64,000 nucleotides of DNA from contig JAEDED010000003.1 of the NCBI GenBank assembly GCA_016293495.1, positions 82,249-146,248 on the forward strand. The letters are read 5' to 3'. A program made the translations under genes and the position numbers. How positions within the stretch are numbered: position 1 is the first letter of the stretch; every line of letters starts with the position of its first letter. The notes beneath the pieces were generated by a model. It was not told the DNA's origin. It did no database searches and was given only the letters and a program-made list of their open reading frames with translations. Of the stretch, positions 25,315-33,557 are shown piece after piece. Source of the stretch: Treponema sp. GTDB taxonomy: Bacteria > Spirochaetota > Spirochaetia > Treponematales > Treponemataceae.

Positions 25315-27327
25315 ATGGAAAGAATTGGTGTTTTTGTATGTCACTGTGGTACTAATATTGCCGGAACAGTTGACGTAGCAAAAGTTGCAGAAGAAGTAAA
25401 GAAAGTACCAGGTGTAGTATTCTCTACAAACTATACTTATATGTGTTCTTCTGCTGGTCAGCAGATGATTGAAGAAAAGATTAAAGAACTTGGCCTTACA
25501 GGTGTAGTTCTTTGTTCTTGTTCTCCACGTATGCACGAAAAAACATTCCGTTCATGTGCAGAACGTGCAGGTTTAAATGCTTACAAAGTAGAAATTGCAA
25601 ACATCCGTGAACAGTGTTCATGGGTTATGAAAGACATGGATGATGCAACAGAAAAAGCTATTGCCCTTGGTAAAGCTGCTGTTGCAAAAACTATGCTTAA
25701 CACACCTCTAATTGAAGGTGAAACTCCAATGACAAAACGTGCATTGGTAATTGGTGGTGGTATTGCAGGTATTACTGCAGCTCTCGATATCGCAGATGCT
25801 GGATTCCCAGTTGATATCGTAGAAAAAGATTACACAGTTGGTGGAAAGATGGCTAAGCTCGATAAGACTTTCCCTACATTGGACTGTGCATCTTGTATCG
25901 TTACACCAAAAATGACAGAAGTTAGCCAGAACTCTAACATCCGCATCCTTTCTTATTCAGAAGTTGCAAATGTTAAAGGTTACATTGGTAACTTCGAAGT
26001 CGACATTAAACGACATCCTCGTTTTGTTGATGAAACAAAATGTACTGGTTGTGGTGCTTGTATTGAAGCTTGTCCAAATAAGAAAGTTCCTAATGCTTTC
26101 AACTTGAACTTGAATACACGCAAAGCAATCGATATTCCATTTGCTCAGGCTGTTCCAAAAGTTGCAGCAATCTCTGAAGATTACTGTCTCCATATGAAGG
26201 GCATGAAAAATGGTAAAGACAATGTTTGTGGATTCTGTGAAAAAGCTTGTGCTGCTGGTGCAATTGATTTTAACCAGACAGAAACAACCCTTACAGAAAA
26301 ATATGGTGCTATCATTGTAGCTACAGGTTATAACCCAATCAGCCTTGAAAAGTTCGATGAATATGCATACAGCCAGAGCCCAGATGTTGTTTCTTCACTT
26401 GAATTTGAACGCCTCTGTAACGCTTCAGGACCTACAAACGGTCACCTCTTGCGTCCATCAGATGGAAAAGAACCAAAAGAAATCGTATTCATTCAGTGTG
26501 TAGGAAGCCGCTGTTCAGCAGATTCAGAAAAAGGTCACGAATATTGTTCAAAGATCTGTTGTATGTATACAGCAAAACATGCAATCCTTACTCGCGATCA
26601 CTATCCTGATACTAACATTACAGTATTCTATATTGATGTTCGTACTCCAGGTAAACTCTTTGATGAGTTCTATCGCCGTGCAGTTGAACAGTATGGTGTT
26701 CACTATATTAAAGGTCAGGTAGGTAAGGTTACTCCATTGGCAGACGGAACGCTGGATGTTCAGGGATCAGATTTGATTCTTAACCGTCAGGTTCACATTA
26801 AAGCTGATATGGTTGTACTTGCAGCCTCTATCGAAGCTGATAAAACAGCTCGTCCTTTGGCTACAATGCTTACAACTTCTATGGACAACAATGACTTCTT
26901 CCTTGAAGCTCATGCAAAACTTCGTCCAGTAGAATCACCAACTGCAGGTATCTTCCTTGCCGGTTGTTGTCAGGGACCAAAGGATATTCCAGAAACTGTT
27001 GCTCAGTCTTCAGGTGCTGCTGCTAAGGCTATCTGTTTGCTGGTTAAAGACAAGCTTAAGAATAACCCATGTACAGCAAATCCTAATGAAAATGCATGTA
27101 ACGGTTGTGGACAGTGTGCTAACGTTTGTCCTTACGGTGCTATTTCTTATGTTGATAAAGATTTCCGTGGACCAAATAGAACTACAATTACTCGCCGTGT
27201 ATCACAGGTTAACAAAGCTATGTGTCATGGTTGTGGTGCTTGTACAGTTGCTTGTCCTTCTGGAGCAATGGATCTCTTGGGATTCAGTAACAAACAAATC
27301 TTGGCGGAGGTTGACAGTGTTCTGTAA
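25315..27327 (+). CDS. hdrA: HdrA-like flavoprotein (electron-bifurcating subunit)
   Basis: 670 residues. The N-terminal domain has ERIGVFVCHCG. FAD site VIGGGIAGITAALDIADAG near residue 146. The HdrA-specific cysteine pair DCASC follows at 190-194. Inserted and C-terminal ferredoxin motifs are CTGCGACIEACP, CNGCGQCANVCPYGA and CHGCGACTVACPSGA. In characterised complexes the HdrA FAD bifurcates electrons between a low-potential ferredoxin and the HdrBC branch. The protein is complete and close to standard length (about 650). It starts 9 bases after hdrC. A repeat-like element separates it from flxD. Confidence 0.95.
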   Translation: MERIGVFVCHCGTNIAGTVDVAKVAEEVKKVPGVVFSTNYTYMCSSAGQQMIEEKIKELGLTGVVLCSCSPRMHEKTFRSCAERAGLNAYKVEIANIREQCSWVMKDMDDATEKAIALGKAAVAKTMLNTPLIEGETPMTKRALVIGGGIAGITAALDIADAGFPVDIVEKDYTVGGKMAKLDKTFPTLDCASCIVTPKMTEVSQNSNIRILSYSEVANVKGYIGNFEVDIKRHPRFVDETKCTGCGACIEACPNKKVPNAFNLNLNTRKAIDIPFAQAVPKVAAISEDYCLHMKGMKNGKDNVCGFCEKACAAGAIDFNQTETTLTEKYGAIIVATGYNPISLEKFDEYAYSQSPDVVSSLEFERLCNASGPTNGHLLRPSDGKEPKEIVFIQCVGSRCSADSEKGHEYCSKICCMYTAKHAILTRDHYPDTNITVFYIDVRTPGKLFDEFYRRAVEQYGVHYIKGQVGKVTPLADGTLDVQGSDLILNRQVHIKADMVVLAASIEADKTARPLATMLTTSMDNNDFFLEAHAKLRPVESPTAGIFLAGCCQGPKDIPETVAQSSGAAAKAICLLVKDKLKNNPCTANPNENACNGCGQCANVCPYGAISYVDKDFRGPNRTTITRRVSQVNKAMCHGCGACTVACPSGAMDLLGFSNKQILAEVDSVL

Positions 27328-27333
27328 ATCCGG

Positions 27334-27421
27334 TCATTGAGTACTTCGACAAGCTCAGTAACCACCTGTCGAAATGATAGGAACTGATGTTTCGAAAAGC
27401 TCAACCACCGTTTACTGAATA
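27334..27421. repeat. Interspersed palindromic repeat-like element inside the hdr-flx operon
   Basis: About 88 bases containing CCGGTCATTGAGTACTTCG and two related copies of TTCGA(C/A)AAGCTCA(G)(TA)ACCACC (starting at 27346 and 27391). The minus strand reads through as an unlikely peptide with ELVEV. The motif CGACAAGCTCAGT is familiar from dispersed repeats in many genomes. It sits exactly between the hdrA stop and the flxD start and leaves flxD without a clear ribosome site. Confidence 0.55.
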
Positions 27422-27426
27422 TAAAA

Positions 27427-27873
27427 ATGATTATGGCTGAAAATAAAGAATGGGAACCAAGAATTGTTGCTTTCTGCTGTAACTGGTGTTCATACGCTGG
27501 TGCAGACTTGGCTGGTAACAACCGTCTTGAATATCCAAAGAATGTAAAAATCATCCGTATTCCATGCTCTTGCCGCTTGAACCCAATGTTCATTCTTCGT
27601 GCATTCCAGCGTGGTGCTGATGGTGTAATTTTGTGTGGTTGTCACCCTGGTGACTGTCACTATTCAACAGGAAACTATTTTGCTCGTCGTCGTATGACTC
27701 TTCTTTTCTCTATGCTTGATTTCTTGGGAATTGATAAAGGTCGTACACGTGTAGAATGGTGTTCTGCTGCTGAAGGTGTACGCTTTGCAGGAATCATGAA
27801 TGATTTCGTTGCTCAGATTAAAGCCCTTGGTGAAAACAAAAAGCTGGAGGATGTAAGATGCAAGACAAATTAA
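27427..27873 (+). CDS. flxD: FlxD/MvhD-family iron-sulfur protein
   Basis: 148 residues (alternative ATG at 27433). Family cysteines are CCNWCSYAGAD, IPCSCRLN and CGCHPGDCHY, which hold a [2Fe-2S] cluster in MvhD. In methanogens MvhD passes electrons from hydrogenase to HdrA; in Desulfovibrio FlxD does so from the NADH-oxidising FlxABC. No hydrogenase large subunit is nearby, while FlxABC-like genes follow, so the Flx assignment fits. No Shine-Dalgarno is visible, possibly because of the inserted element upstream. It overlaps flxC by 16 bases. Confidence 0.92.
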   Translation: MIMAENKEWEPRIVAFCCNWCSYAGADLAGNNRLEYPKNVKIIRIPCSCRLNPMFILRAFQRGADGVILCGCHPGDCHYSTGNYFARRRMTLLFSMLDFLGIDKGRTRVEWCSAAEGVRFAGIMNDFVAQIKALGENKKLEDVRCKTN

Positions 27874-28820
27874 TCGCTCGTGCAAAAGAATTACTTTCTG
27901 AAGGCAAAGTAAAGAAAGTTGTAGGCTGGAAAAAAGGTCTTTTCGAAGATGACATTACTCCAGCGTTATTTACAACTGCAGAAGAATTAGACAAAGACTT
28001 TGTTTTCAATAAATATTGTAAAGCAAATCTTTCAAAATACCTGGTTGGTATTACAAAGAACATCGAGATTGCTAAATCAACAACTCGTATGAACAATACA
28101 ATGGCAAAGCAGCGTGATCCTAACGCTCAGGATGCCCCAATTCCTCAGGAAGTTGTATTGGTATTTTTAAAACCAGCTGACACATATTCATTCACACAGC
28201 TTTTAAAAGAAAGCCGCATTACTCGTGAAGACGTTTATGCAATTGGTGTTCCTTGCCAGGATACACTTGATGGCGGAGACCTTTGCGATAATTGTGCAGG
28301 TAAAAAGCCAGTTTCTTGTGATGAATATATTGGAGTTGATCCAAATGCAGACCTTAGCCCAAACACTTCTCGTATGGAAGAAGTTGCAAAGCTTGAAGCA
28401 ATGTCTGTAGAAGAACGCTACAACTTCTGGAGAAATGAATTCTCTCGTTGTATTCGTTGTAATGCTTGTCGTAATGTTTGTCCTGCTTGTACTTGTGAAA
28501 AATGTGTATTCGATAACAACGCTCTTTACACAACACAGAAGGTTGCAGAAACAAACTTCGAAGAAAGCTTGTTCCACATTATCCGTGCATGGCATGTTGC
28601 AGGCCGTTGTACAGACTGTGGCGAATGTTCAAGAGTTTGTCCTCAGAACATTCCACTTTATCTTCTTAACCGCAAATACATTAAAGATATTAATGAAATC
28701 TACGGTGACTATCAGGCAGGAGCAGACATGGAATCTAAACCAGCTATGCTCTGCTTCCAGGAAGATGACCCTGAAACAACTATTGTTTACGACAGATCAA
28801 AAGACGGAGGTAATGAATAA
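27858..28820 (+). CDS. flxC: FlxC-like 4Fe-4S protein
   Basis: 320 residues. The N-terminal 200 residues resemble the F420-hydrogenase beta/FrhB-like group, with cysteines in GVPCQDTLDGGDLCDNC. The C-terminal half has two ferredoxin motifs, CIRCNACRNVCPAC and CTDCGECSRVCP. It probably forms part of the electron path between the flavin of FlxA and FlxD/HdrA. GGAGG precedes the ATG and the stop overlaps the next ATG by one base. Whether it is called FlxB or FlxC depends on the naming scheme; I follow gene order relative to Desulfovibrio. Confidence 0.8.
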   Translation: MQDKLIARAKELLSEGKVKKVVGWKKGLFEDDITPALFTTAEELDKDFVFNKYCKANLSKYLVGITKNIEIAKSTTRMNNTMAKQRDPNAQDAPIPQEVVLVFLKPADTYSFTQLLKESRITREDVYAIGVPCQDTLDGGDLCDNCAGKKPVSCDEYIGVDPNADLSPNTSRMEEVAKLEAMSVEERYNFWRNEFSRCIRCNACRNVCPACTCEKCVFDNNALYTTQKVAETNFEESLFHIIRAWHVAGRCTDCGECSRVCPQNIPLYLLNRKYIKDINEIYGDYQAGADMESKPAMLCFQEDDPETTIVYDRSKDGGNE

Positions 28821-29863
28821 TGCTTAGTATCGCAAAAGATAAAATTGATTCATTATTTGAACTGATTGGTTCAAAACAGCCTTTGTACTTGCCTGTTGAT
28901 AACAATTCAGGTAAAGCTGATTTTGCAAAATGGGAAAAAGGCACAAAACTTTCTGAAAGCTTGAAAACAACTCGTTCTGCTAAAGATTTCTTCTTTCCAA
29001 AAACAGAACACATGGTTTCTTATGAATTAAACGGTCAAGAAGTAAAAGTTGTTGATCCAAGAAAAGAAGTTGAAGACTTTGTTATCTTTGGTGTTCGTGC
29101 ATGTGATGCTAAAGGCTTTACTGCAATTGACAACGTTTACCTTAACATGGATCCTGTAGATTCATACTATAAAAACCGTCGTGAACACGGAACTGTAATT
29201 GTTCTTGCTTGTAATGATCCAGCAAAAACATGTTTCTGTTCAACATTCGGAATTGATGCTTCCCTTGCTGCTTCACCTGCTGGTGGAGATGTAAGCTGCT
29301 GGCTGGCCGATGGAAAATATTATTTCCAGGCTAACACAGATAAAGGTAAGGCATTTGTAGAAAATGCAAAAGCTGCTTTGACAGACAGCGCAGATGCTGC
29401 TGTTGAAGAAGTAAAAAAAGACATTAAAGCTAAAGTTGAAGCTCAGCCATTTGCACATCTTGATCTTTCTAAGTTCCAGGGCAAAGACATGCTTAAAATC
29501 TTCAACTCAAAAGTTTGGGATAAAGTTTCTGAACCTTGTGTAGGTTGTGGAACTTGTACATATGTTTGTCCAACTTGTATGTGTTTCGATGTTCGTGACT
29601 TTGATACAGGTAATGGTGTTCGTCAGATCCGCTGCTGGGACTCTTGTATGTACAATGACTTTACTCAAATGGCTGCAGAAAATCCACGTCACACTCAGAA
29701 AGAACGCTCACGTCAGCGCTTTATGCATAAGCTTATGTATTACCCAATGGCACATGAAGGAATGTATTCCTGTGTAGGTTGTGGACGTTGTGTTGAAAAC
29801 TGTCCAGTTAATATGAACATCGTTAAAGTTATTAAAGCTATTAACGAAAGTGATGATATCTAA
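28820..29863 (+). CDS. flxB: FlxB-like 4Fe-4S protein (AsrA/hydrogenase-beta related)
   Basis: 347 residues. The N-terminal domain resembles anaerobic sulfite reductase subunit A and the beta subunit of sulfhydrogenase (FGVRACDAKGF, CNDPAKTCFCSTFG). Two C-terminal ferredoxin motifs, CVGCGTCTYVCPTCMC and CVGCGRCVENCP, form a wire. Paired with the AsrB-like flavoprotein that follows, it should carry electrons from NAD(P)H toward HdrA. A charged helix at about 175-205 is unlike the rest. The start overlaps the flxC stop (TAATG). Confidence 0.82.
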   Translation: MLSIAKDKIDSLFELIGSKQPLYLPVDNNSGKADFAKWEKGTKLSESLKTTRSAKDFFFPKTEHMVSYELNGQEVKVVDPRKEVEDFVIFGVRACDAKGFTAIDNVYLNMDPVDSYYKNRREHGTVIVLACNDPAKTCFCSTFGIDASLAASPAGGDVSCWLADGKYYFQANTDKGKAFVENAKAALTDSADAAVEEVKKDIKAKVEAQPFAHLDLSKFQGKDMLKIFNSKVWDKVSEPCVGCGTCTYVCPTCMCFDVRDFDTGNGVRQIRCWDSCMYNDFTQMAAENPRHTQKERSRQRFMHKLMYYPMAHEGMYSCVGCGRCVENCPVNMNIVKVIKAINESDDI

Positions 29864-29879
29864 GGAATAGGAGAAAGAG

Positions 29880-30710
29880 ATGGAAAACAACGAAAGCTTT
29901 ATTCCTTATGTAGGAAAAATCATTGATATCAAACAGGAAACTCCTGATGTAAAAACTTTCAGTGTAGTTGGTCTTGATGGGAAAAAATTGTTCAACCACA
30001 TTCCAGGTCAGTGTGCAATGCTCATCGTACCTGGAGTAGGTGAATCAATGATTTCTATCACATCTTCACCAACACTTGAAACTCACATGGAATTCTCTAT
30101 CAAAAGATGTGGTGTTGTAACTGAATGGTTGCACTCTGCAGAAATCGGACAGCAGATTTGTCTCCGCGGTCCAGTTGGTAACGGATTCCCTGTAGAAGGT
30201 GCACTTAAAGGTAAAGATATTCTTGTAATTGCCGGTGGTATTGGTATTGCTCCAGTACACTCTGTAGTTAACTACATGATGGATAATCGTGCTAACTATG
30301 GAAAGATTCAGGTAATTTACGGTGCCCGTTCAAAGGCCGACCTTGTACGCCTTGATGAAATGCAGAATGTTTGGATGAAACAGCCTAACTGTTCAATCGA
30401 TATTACTATCGACCGTCCAGAAGAAGGATGGGATGGACACGTAGGATTTGTTCCACCATACATTACTGAACTCAATCCTGATTCAGGAATGACAGTTATT
30501 ATGTGTGGACCTCCAATTCTTATCCACATGTCATTGAAGATTTTGAAAGATCTTGGATTCAAAGATGAACAGATCTTCACTACAATGGAAATGAGAATGA
30601 AGTGTGGTATCGGTAAGTGTGGACGCTGTAATATCGGTGACAAGTTCGTTTGTAAAGACGGTCCTGTATTCAGCTTTAACCAGCTTGGTGAACTTCCACC
30701 AGAATATTAA
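29880..30710 (+). CDS. flxA: FlxA-like FAD/NAD(P)H oxidoreductase subunit
   Basis: 276 residues of the ferredoxin-NADP reductase superfamily, close to AsrB/PyrK. An FAD-binding barrel at the N-terminus is followed by the nucleotide-binding VIAGGIGIAPVHSVVNYM, the motif MCGPP, and a C-terminal [2Fe-2S] site CGIGKCGRCNIG plus a distal Cys. It is the likely NADH entry point of the complex. It is the last gene before a 160-base palindromic region that separates it from frdB. GGAG precedes the ATG. Confidence 0.9.
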   Translation: MENNESFIPYVGKIIDIKQETPDVKTFSVVGLDGKKLFNHIPGQCAMLIVPGVGESMISITSSPTLETHMEFSIKRCGVVTEWLHSAEIGQQICLRGPVGNGFPVEGALKGKDILVIAGGIGIAPVHSVVNYMMDNRANYGKIQVIYGARSKADLVRLDEMQNVWMKQPNCSIDITIDRPEEGWDGHVGFVPPYITELNPDSGMTVIMCGPPILIHMSLKILKDLGFKDEQIFTTMEMRMKCGIGKCGRCNIGDKFVCKDGPVFSFNQLGELPPEY

Positions 30711-30718
30711 TATATTGA

Positions 30719-30868
30719 AAACCTTCTACGGTTTGACCCGGGGATTCTTAAGGGACCTCCCTTAAGCGGTGCTGGGGAAAAGCGGGGGGTTGGGGGTGAA
30801 AAACCCCCGCTTCCGAGTAGAGGGGTTGTTCACCCCCAAGAAGGGGTTTTAGGGAACTCCCTAAGGAG
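30719..30868. repeat. GC-rich palindromic element between flxA and frdB
   Basis: This 150-base stretch is far more GC-rich than its surroundings. It holds three nested palindromes: CTTAAGGGA/TCCCTTAAG (30749-30768), AAGCGGGGG/CCCCCGCTT (30779-30811) and TTAGGGA/TCCCTAA (30848-30864). Its right end (CCCTAAGGAG) supplies the frdB ribosome site. No gene is present. It looks like an inserted repeat or an mRNA-processing/attenuation element. Confidence 0.6.
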
Positions 30869-30873
30869 AATTT

Positions 30874-31563
30874 ATGGCAGATAAAGAAATGGCTACTATC
30901 TATATTTTCGGAAAGAAATATGATGTACCTGCTGAATTAACAATCATGAATGCTATGGAATATGCTGGTTACCAGCTTAAACGTGGCTGTGGATGTAGAA
31001 ACGGTTTCTGTGGAGCTTGTGCTACAATTTATCGTATCAAGGGAACTAACCAGCTCCAGACTTGTTTGGCTTGTTCTAAGAAAGTTGAAAACGATATGTT
31101 CATCGCAACTCTTCCTTTCTTCCCACTTGTTAAACAGGTATACGACATCAATAAAATTAAACCTGAACAGTCAGTAATGATGCAGCTTTACCCAGAAATC
31201 TACTCTTGTGTAGGTTGTAATGCTTGTACTCGTGCTTGTCCTCAGGAACTCCAGACAATGCAGTACATCGCTTACGCTCAGCGTGGTGATTATGCAAAAT
31301 GTGCTGAACTTTCATTCGACTGTGTAATGTGCGGATGCTGTTCATCACGTTGTCCAGCTGGTATTTCACACCCACAGGTTGCAGAACTTGCTCGCCGCTT
31401 GAACGGTAAATACCTCCAGCCACAGACACAGCACCTTATCGACCGTGTTAACGAAATCGAAAAAGGTGATTGTGAAAAAGAAATCAAGAAATTGATTGCT
31501 ATGTGTACTGGTGACAAAGCAAAAATTAAAAATCTCTACAACACTAGAGATATTGAAAAATAA
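30874..31563 (+). CDS. frdB: Fumarate reductase/succinate dehydrogenase iron-sulfur subunit
   Basis: 229 residues. The N-terminal domain has a plant-type [2Fe-2S] site (GCGCRNGFCGAC with a distal CLAC). The C-terminal domain has two motifs, CVGCNACTRACP and CVMCGCCSSRCP. Both are full four-cysteine sites, whereas classical FrdB/SdhB has one [3Fe-4S] cluster next to the quinone. That and the absence of a FrdC/FrdD or cytochrome b gene argue for a soluble, quinone-independent enzyme. AAGGAG from the upstream element precedes the ATG; frdA follows 12 bases later. Confidence 0.85.
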   Translation: MADKEMATIYIFGKKYDVPAELTIMNAMEYAGYQLKRGCGCRNGFCGACATIYRIKGTNQLQTCLACSKKVENDMFIATLPFFPLVKQVYDINKIKPEQSVMMQLYPEIYSCVGCNACTRACPQELQTMQYIAYAQRGDYAKCAELSFDCVMCGCCSSRCPAGISHPQVAELARRLNGKYLQPQTQHLIDRVNEIEKGDCEKEIKKLIAMCTGDKAKIKNLYNTRDIEK

Positions 31564-31575
31564 TAGGAGACGAAT

Positions 31576-33375
31576 ATGTACGGAAATTATCTTGACGACG
31601 CTGCAAAAATCGTTGCAGAAAAACGCGAAGGAAACCTTAAGTTCGAACATGATCGTCTTACTGCTGAACAGAAAGATGATTTGTTGTTGAAATTTCATCC
31701 AGACCGCATCAAGGAACAGTTCGCTGAACTTAAAATCGGTCCTAACAAAGGTCAGAAAGCACCAATCGAACTGGTAGAAATGTTGCAGGCAAAACCACGC
31801 TACACAGCTGATCAGATTGACCTTACACACGTTGATTACGAAACAGACGTTCTCGTAATTGGTGGTGGTGGAGCAGGAACATCTGCTGCAATCATGGCAT
31901 CTGAAGCAGGAGCAAAAGTTCTTCTCGCTACAAAACTCCGTGTAGGTGACGCTAACACAATGATGGCTGAAGGTGGTATTCAGGCTGCTGACAAACCAAA
32001 TGACTCACCAGCACAGCACTACCTCGACTGTTACGGCGGCGGACACTTTGACGGTAAACCAGAATTGGTATACACATTGGTAAACAAAGCTCCATCTGTA
32101 ATCAAATGGCTCAACGACCTCGGTGTTGAATTTGATAAAGAAGCTGACGGTACAATGGTAACAACACACGGTGGTGGAACAAGCCGCAAACGTATGCACG
32201 CTTGTAAAGACTACTCTGGTGCAGAAATCATGAGAACTCTTCGCGATGAAACATTCAACCGCAAAGATGATATCACAGTAGTAGACTTTACTGCTGCTAT
32301 TGAAATCATTAAGAACGACAAGGGTGAAGCTTGTGGTGCAGTTTTGATGAACGTTGAAACTGGAGAACTCCGCATTGCTAAAGCTAAGGTTGTAATTATT
32401 GCAACTGGTGGTGCTGGACGTATGCATTACCAGGGATTCCCTACATCAAACCACTACGGTGCTACAGCTGACGGTCTCGTTCTTGCTTACCGTGCAGGTG
32501 CTAAATTGTTGTACCAGGATTCATTGCAGTATCACCCAACTGGAGCTGCTTATCCTACACAGATTCTCGGTAAACTCGTAACAGAAAAAGTTCGCTCACT
32601 CGGAGCTAAACTTATCAATAAAGACGGTGAAGTTTACATTCACCCACTCGAAACTCGTGACGTTAACGCTTCTGGTATTATCCGTGAAGTTCGTGAAGGC
32701 CGCGGTGTTGAAAATGATGTACAGCCAGCAGTTTGGCTTGATACTCCAATGATCGAAATGATTCACGGAGAAGGAACAATCCTTAAATCAATTCCTGCTA
32801 TGTACAACATGTTCATCAAATACGGAATCGATATCAGAAAGGAACCTATCTTGGTATATCCTACACTCCATTACCAGAATGGTGGTGTTGAAATTGACAA
32901 AACTTGTCATACAAATGTTGCTAACTTGCTCGTAGCAGGTGAAGCATCTGGTGGTGTTCACGGAACAAACCGTTTGATGGGTAACTCACTTCTCGATGTA
33001 GTTGTATTCGGACGCGAAGCTGGTATTGAAGCTGGTAAGATGTTCAAGAAGATCAAACAGACAGAAACAGCTAAGATGACTCTTAAACACGTAACAGAAT
33101 TCGAAAAAGAAAGAGCTGCTGCAAAGATTAAGGGAGATGCAGTTTCTCCAAAAGTTCTTCCTACATACACACATGGAAACACAGAATTCGAAAAAGCAAT
33201 TCCAGGTGCTTCTACATGTCCAGTAAAGAAGGCTGCTGCTCCTAAAGCTGCACCAGCAAAAAAAGCAGCTGCAAAACCTGCTGCTAAAAAGGCTGCTGCA
33301 AAACCTGCAGCAAAGAAACCAGCTGCAAAAGCTCCTGCTAAAAAAGCACCAGCTAAAAAAACAGCAAAGAAATAA
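31576..33375 (+). CDS. frdA: Fumarate reductase flavoprotein subunit with histone-H1-like tail
   Basis: 599 residues, SdhA/FrdA/NadB family. An unusual N-terminal extension of about 90 residues precedes the FAD site VLVIGGGGAGTSAA (from about 93). Substrate and flavin motifs include AEGGIQAA, HGGGTSRKRMHACKD, HPTGAAYP, TRDVNA, TLHYQNGG and GGVHGTNRLMGNSLLD. It reduces fumarate to succinate. Residues 551-599 are a low-complexity tail made only of Lys, Ala, Pro and one Thr (18 Lys, 7 Pro), like histone H1 or HU tails. The HGGGTSRKR loop resembles L-aspartate oxidase, but the paired FrdB supports fumarate reductase. A terminator follows. Confidence 0.9.
   Translation: MYGNYLDDAAKIVAEKREGNLKFEHDRLTAEQKDDLLLKFHPDRIKEQFAELKIGPNKGQKAPIELVEMLQAKPRYTADQIDLTHVDYETDVLVIGGGGAGTSAAIMASEAGAKVLLATKLRVGDANTMMAEGGIQAADKPNDSPAQHYLDCYGGGHFDGKPELVYTLVNKAPSVIKWLNDLGVEFDKEADGTMVTTHGGGTSRKRMHACKDYSGAEIMRTLRDETFNRKDDITVVDFTAAIEIIKNDKGEACGAVLMNVETGELRIAKAKVVIIATGGAGRMHYQGFPTSNHYGATADGLVLAYRAGAKLLYQDSLQYHPTGAAYPTQILGKLVTEKVRSLGAKLINKDGEVYIHPLETRDVNASGIIREVREGRGVENDVQPAVWLDTPMIEMIHGEGTILKSIPAMYNMFIKYGIDIRKEPILVYPTLHYQNGGVEIDKTCHTNVANLLVAGEASGGVHGTNRLMGNSLLDVVVFGREAGIEAGKMFKKIKQTETAKMTLKHVTEFEKERAAAKIKGDAVSPKVLPTYTHGNTEFEKAIPGASTCPVKKAAAPKAAPAKKAAAKPAAKKAAAKPAAKKPAAKAPAKKAPAKKTAKK
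33226..33372 (+). repeat. Low-complexity Lys/Ala/Pro coding repeat in frdA
   Basis: The 3' end of frdA is an imperfect repeat of GCAGCTGCAAAACCTGCTGC-like units encoding AAKPAAKK. The codons vary between copies, so selection at protein level rather than recent slippage is likely. Confidence 0.75.
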
Positions 33376-33395
33376 TTCTTAACTGAATAACCAGA

Positions 33396-33427
33396 AAGGG
33401 CTGCTTGAATAAAGCAGTCCTTTTTTT
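33396..33427 (+). terminator. Rho-independent terminator after frdA
   Basis: AAAGGGCTGCTT pairs with AAGCAGTCCTTT around GAATA and is followed by T residues. It closes the hdr-flx-frd cluster. Confidence 0.88.
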
Positions 33428-33557
33428 CAGTAAATAAAAAAAACAGGGGAGTGAAGTTTTCCCCAAAAAATTAATTTATTTATTAAAACATATAGTTTAA
33501 TAAGTAAAAAAACTGTAAAATAATTTTATCTTATTTTAATAAAGAGGTTGTAAAAAA

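Noticed and set aside
27225..27593. Minus-strand reading frame of about 120 codons across the hdrA-flxD junction
   Set aside because: It lies opposite two well-supported genes and its middle is the translated dispersed repeat; no start site or family match is visible.
24119..30710. Hydrogenase-linked Hdr-Mvh complex
   Set aside because: MvhD-like FlxD is present, but no NiFe or FeFe hydrogenase catalytic subunit is encoded nearby; the NADH-type FlxA points to NADH as donor.
30719..30868. Rho-independent terminator separating flx and frd operons
   Set aside because: None of the palindromes is followed by a T run on the plus strand, so complete termination is unlikely, although attenuation is possible.
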